DNA of 64,000 bases from positions 310,001-374,000 of the forward strand of contig NZ_CP108414.1 of the NCBI RefSeq assembly GCF_035978755.1, in the 5' to 3' direction. This document shows positions 45,601 through 53,607 of this stretch, one piece after another; position 1 is the first letter of the stretch, and every line of letters starts with the position of its first letter. The position numbers and the translations under genes were made by a program. The notes beneath the pieces were generated by a model, which ran no database searches, was not told the DNA's origin, and worked only from the letters and a program-made list of their open reading frames with translations. The stretch comes from Streptomyces sp. NBC_01298 (GTDB lineage: Bacteria > Actinomycetota > Actinomycetes > Streptomycetales > Streptomycetaceae).

Positions 45601-45754
45601 GGCGGTGGACCACGGCCTCTTCCTGATCCTCAACGTGGCCATCGGCGGCAACCTCCCCCTGGCCGACGGCGCGACCCCCGGCCCGGCCACCGAACCGGGC
45701 CACCCGATGCGGGTCGACCGGGTAACGGTCTCCACGCGGGCCCGGCCCGCCTGA
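42686..45754 (+). CDS. Trifunctional fusion: acyltransferase-3, SGNH domain and GH16 glucanase
   Basis: A 1022-residue protein with three modules. Residues about 48-430 are an acyltransferase-3 membrane domain of the OafA type ('FRPDIEGLRAVAVLAVLAFH', 'GVDVFFVVSGYLITGLLVRE', 'SLAVEEQFYLLW'). Residues about 505-725 are its SGNH partner, with 'LLGDSHAGQW' (Ser520) and 'DDAHLT' (Asp702/His705). From about 750 comes a GH16 domain with the catalytic 'GELDIMESVNG' (Glu885, Glu890). It would O-acylate a polymer outside the membrane and also cleave a beta-glucan. OafA-SGNH pairs are common, but joining them to GH16 is unusual. Operon placement after the GT2 suggests the product of that enzyme is the substrate. 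Confidence 0.9.
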   Translation: MHSPVPSSLPVPAPPPEAPGAPGAPAPSAPSAPPASSAGESGPSPHRSAFRPDIEGLRAVAVLAVLAFHAGVPGLAGGFVGVDVFFVVSGYLITGLLVREAITTGRIRLLDFFSRRARRLLPSAAVVLGAVALAGAWLTVPLRRADLEHDVVAAALSVANWRFVAQRTDYLAAGHEQSPLLHFWSLAVEEQFYLLWAPLLALIVLAAARAVRRGRAVRATVALAAVPLVLASFALSLRWTDHSPSLAYLATPSRVWQFGVGALVALLPWHLLRGPRPLRLLCGWAGGTAIVWSALAYDASTPYPGYPALVPTLGAAAVILAAIPGRGERSAPGHYGIGRLLAGRAPRAVGRLSYTLYLWHWPVLVLAEARFGPQDWPVKAALTLAAALPAYATMRWVEQPLRRSRTVSELPRRGLSVGITAVVLPLVLALVVGTTTLNLLGPATPVQSAGLPPGAVSGPHLLARTGSAPLEAGPVVPAPAQARADFPPDGACEVAPAVTRSPDCLFGAVDSPDRIVLLGDSHAGQWFSAMLAMASQRGWALQELVKQGCPLPQLAVDSPQLGRAYRECDTWRADALERLRRQPKPRLIVISSLNRYTDDSGLLAEAWEKTLEPLRAIGAPIVYVEDTPVPGTDVPACVSGSPEDPAACAFSRTDARQPDPLARRIAAGSLPGVRAVSVNPVLCPGDGPTCPAVLDRIMLYRDDAHLTNAAVVVLTPRLERLLTDSGALPAVGASATAPGQARPTGPTGPTGWTEVFREEFDGPAGSPPSSANWLHDTGTCYPGCPAAQWGTGEIETMTDSTDNVRLDGKGALEIVPTRTDGAWKSGRIETRRSDFAPPAGGTLRIEAAIALPGVTGAGAAGYWPAFWTLGAPLRDGYTGWPGVGELDIMESVNGRDSVFATMHCGTLEGGPCREPAGLSSGPRPCGDCRTGFHTYAVEVDLSPGAEEVRWYLDGRVHHRVAASEMDPGTWKRAVDHGLFLILNVAIGGNLPLADGATPGPATEPGHPMRVDRVTVSTRARPA

Positions 45755-45795
45755 GCGCGCGGGTCGGCCAATAGGCCCGTCGGCCCGGGAGCCCC

Positions 45796-46361
45796 TCAGC
45801 TCTGGGGGGCGGGGCCGACGGTCTGAGTGACGCGCCACAGCCTGCGCGGGAGGTCGCCTTCCTCGAAGGGGGCGACCTCCTCCAGGGTCCAGCTCTCGGC
45901 GAGGGCGTCGACCAGGTCGCGGGAGAAGAAGTGGACGGCGAAGCCGCCGTGTTCCCAGATGCCGTCCCCGTGCCCGGTACCGGCCCGGTAGTGGGCGTCC
46001 CCGGTGTGGCGGACGGTGTAGACGAAGGAACGCCCGGCCGCAGTACCCGTCGCACCTCGGCCACCAGGGCACGGATCTCCCGGGTGGACAAGGCCATGCA
46101 CAGCAGCATGTGCGCGTCCACGGCGTCCATCGAGGCGTCCGCGAGCGGCAGCGGCTCGCGGACGTCGTGCACGGCCGTGGTGACCCGTCCGGACAGGCCC
46201 TGGGCCGCGGCGGCCGCGCGCAGTTGGTCCAGCCCCACCGGGCTGAAGTCGGTGGCCGTCACGGTGAAGCCCGCGCGGGCGAGGTACAGCGCGTCGCGAC
46301 CGTGGCCGGCGCCCAGCTCCAGCACCGGGCCGGCATCGTGCCACCGGCCCCGTCGGGCCAC
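45796..46361 (-). pseudogene. Class I methyltransferase (TehB-like) gene with a frameshift
   Basis: Two overlapping frames together give one methyltransferase. The first, from GTG at 46361, reads 'PVLELGAGHGRDALYLARAG', 'TATDFSPVGLDQLRAA' and 'EVRRVLRPG'. At about 46035 the reading passes to the next frame, 'GRSFVYTVRHTGDAHY', 'GGFAVHFFSRDLVDALAESW' and 'LEEGDLPRRLW'-like text to the stop at 45796. Adding two bases (or removing one) in the GGCCGGGCGTTCC stretch would restore 'LRPGGRSFVYT'. Relatives carry about 30 more N-terminal residues, so the start is also short. It is either inactivated or a base-call error. Confidence 0.72.
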
Positions 46362-46471
46362 CCTAGAAGGCTCGGGCCGTCACGGAACGCCCCGCATCGC
46401 CGCCCCGCCTACGGGCCACCCGTACGGCGAGCTCCGCCCCGCCCGCCCGGGAAGGGTGGGACAGTGGAGGC

Positions 46472-47200
46472 ATGTGTGGTCGATATGCCTCCTCCCGCGC
46501 GCCGGAAGACCTCTCGGGACTCTTCGATGCCCGGCTCGATCCCGGACGGGAAATCGGGCCCTCGTGGAACGTCGCGCCCACCGACGAGGTGTGGGCGGTG
46601 CTGGAGCGGGCCGACCGGGACACCGGGGAGATCGGGCGGCAGCTGCGTCCGGTGCGGTGGGGTCTGGTGCCGTCCTGGGCCAAGGACCCAGCCGTGGGAT
46701 CGCGGATGATCAACGCGCGGGTGGAGACCGTCCACGAGAAGCCGGCCTACCGCAAGGCCCTGGCAAAACGGCGCTGCCTGCTGCCCGCGGACGGCTTCTT
46801 CGAGTGGGTCGCCGTACCCGCCACCGGGTCGGCCAAGGCCTACAAGCAGCCCTATTTCATCCGCCCCGAGACGGGCTCCGTCATGGCCATGGCCGGTCTG
46901 TACGAATTCTGGCGCGACCCCGCCGTCGAGGACCGGGACGATCCGGCCGCCTGGCTCACCACGGCCACGATCATCACCACCGAGGCCACCGACGCGGCCG
47001 GCAGCATCCATCCCCGGATGCCGCTCGCCCTCGATCCCGGTGACTACGAGGCCTGGCTCGACCCCGCCCACGAGGACACGGCGGATCTCCGTGCCCTGCT
47101 CCACACCCCCGCCGGCGGGCGGCTCGCGGTGACCCCGGTCTCCACCGCCGTCAACAGCGTCCGCAACAACGGCCCCCACCTCGTCGATCCCGCCGGCTGA
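46472..47200 (+). CDS. SRAP domain DNA-protein crosslinking peptidase (YedK/HMCES family)
   Basis: A 242-residue SOS-response-associated protein. It begins 'MCGRYASS', whose Cys2 forms the thiazolidine link to abasic sites in single-stranded DNA. The Asn ('MINARVETV'), Glu ('PADGFFEWV') and His ('IHPRMPLAL') residues of the active site are all present. It shields abasic sites from nucleases. The ATG has a GGAGG site; the methyltransferase remnant is divergent. No LexA-type box was recognised in the 110-base gap. Confidence 0.95.
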   Translation: MCGRYASSRAPEDLSGLFDARLDPGREIGPSWNVAPTDEVWAVLERADRDTGEIGRQLRPVRWGLVPSWAKDPAVGSRMINARVETVHEKPAYRKALAKRRCLLPADGFFEWVAVPATGSAKAYKQPYFIRPETGSVMAMAGLYEFWRDPAVEDRDDPAAWLTTATIITTEATDAAGSIHPRMPLALDPGDYEAWLDPAHEDTADLRALLHTPAGGRLAVTPVSTAVNSVRNNGPHLVDPAG

Positions 47201-47204
47201 CCAC

Positions 47205-47270
47205 AGCACGACACCGCGGCATCTCGGCACCGCAGCAACACGGCACCGCGGCATCACGACGCGGCAACCC
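47205..47270. repeat. Short direct repeats after the SRAP gene
   Basis: Three imperfect copies of a CACCGCGGCATC-like unit (near 47212, 47229 and 47247) fill the first 65 bases of the 354-base gap between SRAP and the IPT/TIG gene. The rest of the gap (47271-47554) shows no gene; it contains the promoter region of the surface-protein gene and an extended frame without a start. Confidence 0.55.
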
Positions 47271-47554
47271 CCCATCTTGTCGGACATCCATACGAGTTCG
47301 GTGGCTGATTTCGGGGTTTCCAACGGTTTGGCGGGACGATCCGGCATTTGGTGCCCGCGGCGCCCCGGCCGCTGCGATGCTTCCGCCGGTATCACTGGGC
47401 GTCGTCTTCCAACGCGCCCTGGAATACCGGCGAACGGGCGGCACCGCCGGACGAGACCGCGTTCCGGTTCGTCGTACGGGAGCGTCCGGCCGCGGCTTCC
47501 CGGGAGTATGCGACTCCGGCCGCTGCCGGGCGGAGGCGAGAGGGGGAGACTTCG

Positions 47555-49384
47555 ATGTCTTCGACTGCTGTGTTACATGGTCCGCGTTCCCCATGGCGGC
47601 GACGCCTGCTGGCGGTGGCCGCCTCCTCGGCCCTGGCCGCGGGCGGCCTGACGGTTCTGGCGCCCCCGGCTTCGGCCGAAGGGGTGTGCGCCGCCCCGGT
47701 CCTGGTGGGTGCCACGACCACGATCACCTGCTCCGCCGGCGGTTCCGGAAGCGTGACGGTGCCCGACGGCGTCGTGAGCGGTGTGGTGACCCTGGACGGT
47801 GCCGGGGGCGGGAACGCCGCCGACGGCACCGCCGGCGGCAGGGGCGCGCACCTCGTCGCGACCCTTCCCGCCACGCCCGGGCAGACCTTCAACGTCACGG
47901 TCGGCCGCCGCGGTGCCCATGGCACCCCGAGCGCGCAGTTCGGTGTGCCGGGATTCGGAGGCGCACTCGTCGCGGTGACCACGGCCACCAACGCATTGCT
48001 GCTGACGGCCGGTTCGGGTGGCGGAGCGGGCGGAGCGGGCATCGGATCGCCCGCCTTCCGGGGCGCTGCCGGAGGTGACAGCGGCAGCGCTGGAGCCCAC
48101 GGCAACGGCCTGGTCCCCGACGCCGAGGGCGGTACGGGCGGCGGCCCGGGCAGCGACACCGCCGGCGGGGCCGCCGGCATCGGAGGGCCCGGCGCGGACA
48201 ACGAGGGCCCGGACGGCTCCCCGGGCGCCTATCCGAACGGGGCCGGCGGCGCCGCCGGCCAGGGCGTGTTCAACCCGACGGGCGCGGGCGGCCGCGGCGG
48301 CGCCGGGTACGGCGGCGGAGGCCGGGGCGGGGCCGGCGGCAGATACGGCTCCACCGGTGGGGGCGGAGGAGGTGGCGGCGGAGGGTCCAGCCTGGTCTCC
48401 GGGACGGTTCCCGACTCCCCCGTCACCCTGACGGAGGGAGTCAACTCCGGTGACGGGCGGATCGTGTTCGCCTTCACCCTCCCGCCCACGGTCACGTCCG
48501 TCGGCCCGGCCGCCGGACCCACGGCCGGGGGTACGCCCGTGACGGTCACCGGCACCAACCTGACCGGCGCCGCACTCACCTTCGGCGCGGGCAACCCGGC
48601 CACCGACGTCACGTGCACGGCGAGCTCCTGCACCGCCACCGCTCCCGCCGGGACCGGCACCGTGGACGTCCAGGCCACCACCGCCGGCGGCACCAGCGCC
48701 CCGTCGCCCGGCGGCCGGTACACCTACGTCCCCGTCCCCGTGGTGACCTCCCTCAGCCCGTCCACGGGCACGACGGCCGGCGGTACGGTCGTCACCGTCA
48801 CCGGCACCGGCCTGGACGGCGCCACCGCCATCGTCTTCGGTCCCGGCAACCCGGGCACCGGCCTCTCCTGCACCGCCACGAGCTGCACGGCCACCGCGCC
48901 CGCCCACGCCGCCGGCTCCGTGGACGTCCAGGTCACCACGCCCGGCGGCACCAGCGCGGTGACCGGCGCGGGCCGGTACACGTACCAGCTCCCGCCCGCC
49001 GACATCGACGTGGACCTGACGGCGCAGCCCGGACTCGGGCTGCTGGTCCCCTACCTCACCTACACCCTGACCACCCGCAACACCGGTCCCGGTACGGTCA
49101 CTTCGGCCACCGTCAGCGCGAGCCTGCCGCCGGGCGCGTCCGCCAACACGCTGTCCCCGGGCTGCACGGCCGCCGGATCCACCGTGACCTGCGCCTACGG
49201 GAACATCGCCAACGGGGCCGCCGTCACCAAGACGTTCCGGGTACCGCTGGGGCTGCTCTCGCTGGGGCGCGTCTCGGTCTCCGCCACCCGTACGGCATCC
49301 TCGCCGACCGACCCCAACCCGCTCAACGACAGCGCGACCGCGAGCTGCACGGTCGTCTCCGTCCTCCTGGCCACCTGCCCCTGA
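47555..49384 (+). CDS. Secreted Gly-rich protein with two IPT/TIG domains and a DUF11 domain
   Basis: A 609-residue exported protein. After the signal peptide ('RLLAVAASSALAAGGLTVLA') and a short beta domain, about 140 residues are Gly-rich ('GGAGGAGIGSPAFRGAAGG', later ten consecutive Gly). Two IPT/TIG immunoglobulin-like repeats follow ('VTSVGPAAGPTAGGTPVTVT' and 'VTSLSPSTGTTAGGTVVTVT') and the C-terminus is a DUF11 repeat ('YTLTTRNTGPGTVTSATVSA'). No sortase signal or membrane anchor is seen, so it is probably released or held in the extracellular matrix, as an adhesin or polymer-binding protein. The ATG has a GGGGGAG site. Confidence 0.85.
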   Translation: MSSTAVLHGPRSPWRRRLLAVAASSALAAGGLTVLAPPASAEGVCAAPVLVGATTTITCSAGGSGSVTVPDGVVSGVVTLDGAGGGNAADGTAGGRGAHLVATLPATPGQTFNVTVGRRGAHGTPSAQFGVPGFGGALVAVTTATNALLLTAGSGGGAGGAGIGSPAFRGAAGGDSGSAGAHGNGLVPDAEGGTGGGPGSDTAGGAAGIGGPGADNEGPDGSPGAYPNGAGGAAGQGVFNPTGAGGRGGAGYGGGGRGGAGGRYGSTGGGGGGGGGGSSLVSGTVPDSPVTLTEGVNSGDGRIVFAFTLPPTVTSVGPAAGPTAGGTPVTVTGTNLTGAALTFGAGNPATDVTCTASSCTATAPAGTGTVDVQATTAGGTSAPSPGGRYTYVPVPVVTSLSPSTGTTAGGTVVTVTGTGLDGATAIVFGPGNPGTGLSCTATSCTATAPAHAAGSVDVQVTTPGGTSAVTGAGRYTYQLPPADIDVDLTAQPGLGLLVPYLTYTLTTRNTGPGTVTSATVSASLPPGASANTLSPGCTAAGSTVTCAYGNIANGAAVTKTFRVPLGLLSLGRVSVSATRTASSPTDPNPLNDSATASCTVVSVLLATCP

Positions 49385-49432
49385 CCCGTAGCCTCCCTCC
49401 CGCACCAACGGGATTCCGTACCCGCCCGATCG

Positions 49433-49467
49433 CCGCCGGCCCGCCTCGTCACGAGGCGGGCCGGCGG
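49433..49467. terminator. Bidirectional terminator, 16-base stem
   Basis: CCGCCGGCCCGCCTCG, loop TCA, and its exact complement, between the convergent IPT/TIG and TetR genes. Confidence 0.9.
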
Positions 49468-49493
49468 TGCGTCCGGGCCGGGTCCGCCGGCGG

Positions 49494-50117
49494 TCAGGAG
49501 CCTTCCGCCGGCTCACCGTCGGTCAGTTCGTGCCCCGTGACCGCCCGGGCGTACGAGCGCAGGGCGGTGATCACCTCGGGCCGCGTGCGCCGTCCCGCGA
49601 GGACCTCCATCTGGTAGCCGTCCTCCATGGCGACGAAGTTCGCGGCGAGCAGCCGGGGCGGATCCTGGAGCAGGAAGTGCCCCTGGGCCTGGCCCAGCAC
49701 CAAGATGCCGGAGTACACCGCGATCTGGCGCTCCGTCAGGGCGCTGTCGAGCGCCGCCGCGCGGGCGTCGCGCAGGCAGCGGGGCCAGTACTCGAAGAGC
49801 AGCCGGGTCAGTGCGTCGTCGGGGCCGCCGGCCACTCCGTGGTCGATGCAGGCCCGCAGTTTGTCGCGGGCGTCGGCGAAGCGGTCGGCGGCTTCCTCGC
49901 GCTCCTGGCTGTAGCGCTCGATGGCCTGCTGGTAGGTGGCGTGGACCAGGGCGTCGAGATCGCCGTAGTAGAGCACGGCGGCGGGGGTGACCCCGGCCTG
50001 GTCGGCGACATCGCGCAGCCGCAGGCCCTCCAGTCCGCGTACCAGTACGGCGCGCTCCACCGCCTTGCCCAGCTCGGTCCGGCGGTTCTCCTTGCCGGTC
50101 CCCTTCCTGGCTGCCAC
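49494..50117 (-). CDS. TetR-family repressor of the permease-amidohydrolase operon
   Basis: A 207-residue TetR/AcrR-type regulator. Helix-turn-helix at about residues 18-60 ('RAVLVRGLEGLRLRDVADQA', 'GVTPAAVLYYGDLDALVHAT'); the rest is the helical ligand domain. GTG at 50117 has a GGAGGAG site. It is divergent from the APC permease/nitrilase pair, and the gap holds two matching inverted repeats, so it most likely represses that pair and itself. The ligand would be an amino acid, amine or amide. Confidence 0.9.
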   Translation of the reverse strand: MAARKGTGKENRRTELGKAVERAVLVRGLEGLRLRDVADQAGVTPAAVLYYGDLDALVHATYQQAIERYSQEREEAADRFADARDKLRACIDHGVAGGPDDALTRLLFEYWPRCLRDARAAALDSALTERQIAVYSGILVLGQAQGHFLLQDPPRLLAANFVAMEDGYQMEVLAGRRTRPEVITALRSYARAVTGHELTDGEPAEGS

Positions 50118-50143
50118 GCCGTCTCCTCCACAAGTTGATCATC

Positions 50144-50157
50144 TAAATCTGAGTTTA
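50144..50157. promoter_or_regulatory. TetR operator 1
   Basis: TAAATCTGAGTTTA, an inverted repeat TAAA/TTTA with a 6-base centre, within the promoter region of the TetR gene. AAATCT-NN-GTTTAAC is repeated in the same orientation at operator 2, 55 bases away. Confidence 0.6.
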
Positions 50158-50175
50158 ACGATATCGCTCGACCTA

Positions 50176-50214
50176 TTGACGGTCCAGGACCCCGGGTCTT
50201 AAATCTCGGTTTAA
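50176..50214 (+). promoter_or_regulatory. Permease promoter overlapped by TetR operator 2
   Basis: TTGACG (50176-50181) and TTAAAT (50199-50204) with a 17-base spacer form a good vegetative-type promoter. TTAAATCTCGGTTTAA (50199-50214) is an inverted repeat covering the -10 region, so a bound repressor would block polymerase. Confidence 0.65.
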
Positions 50215-50291
50215 CGCAGGGGCTCCTCCTCACGCCCTGCCGGCTCCGCCCCACGCTCTGGGCACCACACCTGCGGCCTCCAGGAGGCATC

Positions 50292-51800
50292 ATGACCAAC
50301 CCGACCGACACCGGGGCCAGAACCGGGCCCGCGCCGGCGCCCGTCCCCGTCGGCAAGGGGCTGCGCGGCGGCTCCGTGGGCCTGCTCGCCTCGGTCACCC
50401 TCGGGCTCTCGTCCGTGGCCCCGGCCTACAGCATCGCGGTCACCCTCGGCTTCGTGACGCTCGCCGTGGGAGACCTGGCTCCGGCCGCCCTGCTCCTGGG
50501 CTTCCTACCGATCCTGCTCACCGCGTTCGCGTTCCGCGAGCTGAACCGCGAGATGCCGGACTGCGGCACCAATTTCGTCTGGACCACCCGCGCCTTCGGG
50601 CCGGTGGCCGGCTGGTTCACCGGGGGCTGGGTCGTGATCGTCGCCACCCTGATCGCGATGACCGCCCTGTCCCAGGTCGGCGCCGTGTACCTGCTGAACC
50701 TGCTCGGTCTGCACTCCCTCGCCGGGAACGACGCCGCCGTCACGGCGACCGCCCTCCTCCTGCTGGCCGCGTGCACCCTGGTCTCCGTCCGCGGGCTGCA
50801 CCTGGCGGCCTCCGTGCAGTACGTGCTCCTCGGCCTGCAGATGACGGCCCTGGTCGGTTTCGGTGTGGCCGCCTTCGCCCGCGACGGCGCCGCCACCCCC
50901 TCCCTGGAGTGGCTCGACCCCAGCGCCTTCGACGGATTCGGGCCCTTCGCCGAAGCCGTCCTGCTCTGTCTGTTCATCTACTGGGGGTGGGACTCGCTGC
51001 TCGCCGCGAACGAGGAGACCCGGGACGGCGAGCGCGTGGCCGGGCAGGCCGCCGTCATCTCCACCCTCCTGCTCCTGGGCACCTACCTGTTCACCGCGTT
51101 CGCGGCGATCAGCTTCGCCGGCACCGGAACCGCGGGCCTGGGCCTCGGCAACCCGGAGAACGCAGCCGACGTCCTCACGACCCTCGCGCCTCCCGTGCTC
51201 GGCGGGCCGCTCGCCAAGGTGATGGAGCTCGCCGTCTGCGTCTCGGCGGTCTCGGCCCTGCTCACCTGTCTCGTCGGCAACTCCCGCGGCACCTTGTCCA
51301 TGGCCTCCCACGGCGCCCTGCCCCGCGCCTTCGCCCGGGTCCACCCCCGGCACCGCACGCCCGCCTTCGGAACCCTGGCCTGCGGAGCGGCGGCGGCCGG
51401 CACCCTGATCCTGCTCCGGCTCGTCTCCGCGGACATCCTCGGCGACGCCGTCCTCTGCGTCGGGCTGCTCATCGCCTGCTACTACGGCACCACCGCCCTC
51501 AGCTGCGTCTGGTACTTCCGGCGCAGCCTTCGCGACTCCCCGCGCGACCTCTTCCTGCGCGGGCTCCTGCCCCTGCTGGGCGGTCTGCTGATGCTGGCGG
51601 CCTTCGCCCGCAGCGCCTACGACATGTACGACCCCGCCTACGGCAGCACCTCCTTCCACGGCGTCGGCGGGGTCTTCCTGCTCGGCGCCGGGTCCCTCGC
51701 CGCGGGCGCCCTGGCCCTGCTGATCGCCCGCACCCGCTTCAGCCGCTTCTTCCGCGAAGGCCGTACCTCGGTCGCGGCGCTCACCGTCACCGAGGACTGA
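50292..51800 (+). CDS. APC-family amino acid/polyamine permease
   Basis: A 502-residue membrane transporter with about 12 predicted segments, starting 'GLLASVTLGLSSVAPAYSIA', the APC signature region, and continuing with 'FRELNREMPDCGTNFVWTTR' and 'WVVIVATLIAMTALSQV'. It imports an amino acid or amine with protons. The ATG has an AGGAGG site; the nitrilase-type gene starts 7 bases after its stop, so both form an operon in which the permease brings in a substrate for the hydrolase or removes its product. Confidence 0.88.
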   Translation: MTNPTDTGARTGPAPAPVPVGKGLRGGSVGLLASVTLGLSSVAPAYSIAVTLGFVTLAVGDLAPAALLLGFLPILLTAFAFRELNREMPDCGTNFVWTTRAFGPVAGWFTGGWVVIVATLIAMTALSQVGAVYLLNLLGLHSLAGNDAAVTATALLLLAACTLVSVRGLHLAASVQYVLLGLQMTALVGFGVAAFARDGAATPSLEWLDPSAFDGFGPFAEAVLLCLFIYWGWDSLLAANEETRDGERVAGQAAVISTLLLLGTYLFTAFAAISFAGTGTAGLGLGNPENAADVLTTLAPPVLGGPLAKVMELAVCVSAVSALLTCLVGNSRGTLSMASHGALPRAFARVHPRHRTPAFGTLACGAAAAGTLILLRLVSADILGDAVLCVGLLIACYYGTTALSCVWYFRRSLRDSPRDLFLRGLLPLLGGLLMLAAFARSAYDMYDPAYGSTSFHGVGGVFLLGAGSLAAGALALLIARTRFSRFFREGRTSVAALTVTED

Positions 51801-51807
51801 CCCCACC

Positions 51808-52704
51808 ATGCGCACTCTCGCCATCGCCGCACTGCAGACCACTCCCGTGGCCCACGACCTCGAAGCGAGCTGGCAGCGCTTCAGCGATCAGGTCCGCGCC
51901 ACGCACGAGCTCTTCCCCCACGTCCAGCTCGTCGTCGCCCCCGAACTGCTGCTCGCCGCCGAGGGCCCGCTGCTGCGTCCCGCGCCCGACGACTGGATGG
52001 AGCGGGCGGCCGTCACGATCCCCGGACCGCTCACCGACCGGATCTGCGCCCTCGCCAGGGAGACCGAGCTGTGGCTGGTCCCCGGCAGCCTCTACGAGCG
52101 CGCGCAGGACGGCCACGTCTACAACACGGCCCTCGCGGTCTCGCCCGAGGGCGAGATCGTCGCCCGCTACCGCAAGATCTTCCCCTGGCAGCCCTACGAA
52201 AGGGCCCGGCCCGGCCACGAGTTCACCGTCTTCGACCTCCCCGGCATCGGCCGGGCGGGCCTCGCCATCTGCTACGACGGCTCCTTCCCCGAGACGGTCC
52301 GCCAACTCGCCTGGCTGGGAGCGGAGATCGTCATCCAGCCCACCCTGACGCCCACCCGGGACCGGGAGATGGAACTCGTCTGCGCCCGCGCCAACGCCTG
52401 GACCAACCAGGTGTACGTGGTCAACGTCAACGCCGCCGACCCGGCGGGGGTCGGCGCCAGCACGATCGTCGACCCCGAAGGCCTCGTACGCCAGCAGGCC
52501 GGCCCCGGCGAGGAGGTGCTCGTCGACGTCCTGGACCTCGACGCCGTCACCCGGGTGCGCCGTTACGGCTCCACCGGGATCAACCGGCCCTGGAACCAGC
52601 TGGCCCGGTACGGGGAATCGATCGCGCTCCCGATGTACGGCGGCGCGTCCTTCCGCACACCGCACTGGCTGGAGGAGGAGAAGGAGGAGGACCCGGCCGG
52701 GTAG
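51808..52704 (+). CDS. Carbon-nitrogen hydrolase (nitrilase superfamily)
   Basis: A 298-residue amidohydrolase. The Glu-Lys-Cys triad is seen in 'VVAPELLLAA', 'YRKIFPWQPYE' and 'LAICYDGSFPETVRQLAW'. The family splits amides, nitriles or carbamoyl groups; 'CYDGSFPE' resembles aliphatic amidase and ureidopropionase-type members. It lies 7 bases downstream of an APC permease under a divergent TetR, suggesting use of an imported amide such as an omega-amide or acyl amine. The exact substrate is unknown. Confidence 0.88.
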   Translation: MRTLAIAALQTTPVAHDLEASWQRFSDQVRATHELFPHVQLVVAPELLLAAEGPLLRPAPDDWMERAAVTIPGPLTDRICALARETELWLVPGSLYERAQDGHVYNTALAVSPEGEIVARYRKIFPWQPYERARPGHEFTVFDLPGIGRAGLAICYDGSFPETVRQLAWLGAEIVIQPTLTPTRDREMELVCARANAWTNQVYVVNVNAADPAGVGASTIVDPEGLVRQQAGPGEEVLVDVLDLDAVTRVRRYGSTGINRPWNQLARYGESIALPMYGGASFRTPHWLEEEKEEDPAG

Positions 52705-52796
52705 CCGTCAAGGGCCGGAAACACGGTCGACAGGCGGGCTCCGGCGCGGTGGGATGACTCCGAACGTCCGCCGTCCGGAGCGGGCCGGGCACGGGG

Positions 52797-53602
52797 GTGC
52801 TCTTGACGAGCGAGATGGCGGCGGACACGGCGGCGCAGGCGGCCACGCCGGACGGGGAAGCCCGCCCCGTCATCGACGCGGCGCTGGTCAGGCGCCTGGT
52901 CGACGCGCAGTTCCCGCACTGGGCGGGGCTTCCCCTCCGGCTCCTCGACCCGGCCGGATCCGACCACGTGATCTACCGGCTGGGCCGGGAGCTGTCCGTC
53001 CGGCTCCCCCGCGGGCCCGGAGTCGCCGGGCAGGCCGCGAAGGAGGCCGAGTGGCTGCCACGGCTCGCCCCGCACCTCCCGCTGGCCGTCCCCGTACCGG
53101 TGGCCGTGGGCCGGCCCGGCTTCGGGTATCCATGGCCGTGGTCGGTGTCCCGCTGGCTGGACGGCGAGGTGGCGACCGCCGCGGTACTGGCCGACTCCAC
53201 CGCGGCCGCGCTCGCGGTGGCCCGGTTCCTGACCGACCTGCAGCGGTTCGCGGCCCCGGACCTCCCGGCCGGGACCGTCCCCGCGAACCTGCGCGGCGCT
53301 CCGCTGGCCGACCGGGACCGTGCGACGCGGGCCGCCATCGCGCGGGTCTCCGGCGTTTTCGACGCGGCGGCCATGACCGCACTGTGGGAGGCGGCTCTCG
53401 CCGCCCCCGGCTGGCACCGGCCACCGGTCTGGTTCCACGGGGACTTCCACACCGGCAACCTACTGACCGCCGACGGCGGCCTCAGCGCGGCCGCGGCTGG
53501 GCCCTGGCCACCGGCCTGAACGCCTACACCTTCCACGCCGCGACCGACCCCCGCGTCGCGGCGCAGACCACCCGGCAGATCACCGAGGCGCTCATCGGCT
53601 GA
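52797..53602 (+). pseudogene. Phosphotransferase (APH family) gene with a catalytic deletion
   Basis: The N-terminal kinase lobe and 'WFHGDFHTGNLLTADGG' (Brenner motif His-Gly-Asp) are intact. Right after 'LSA' (about 53495) the sequence jumps to the final helix, 'GRGWALATGLNAYT' and 'QTTRQITEALIG', in a different frame. The segment in between, which in relatives contains the metal-binding Asp-Phe-Gly and about 40 further residues, is missing. The intact frame ends prematurely at 53519. The enzyme, if made, could not bind Mg-ATP. Related full-length proteins phosphorylate aminoglycosides or other small molecules. Confidence 0.78.
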
Positions 53603-53607
53603 TCCGC

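Noticed and set aside
46020..46050. Programmed frameshift in the methyltransferase.
   Set aside because: No slippery heptamer or downstream structure of the known kind was seen; a mutation or base-call error is simpler.
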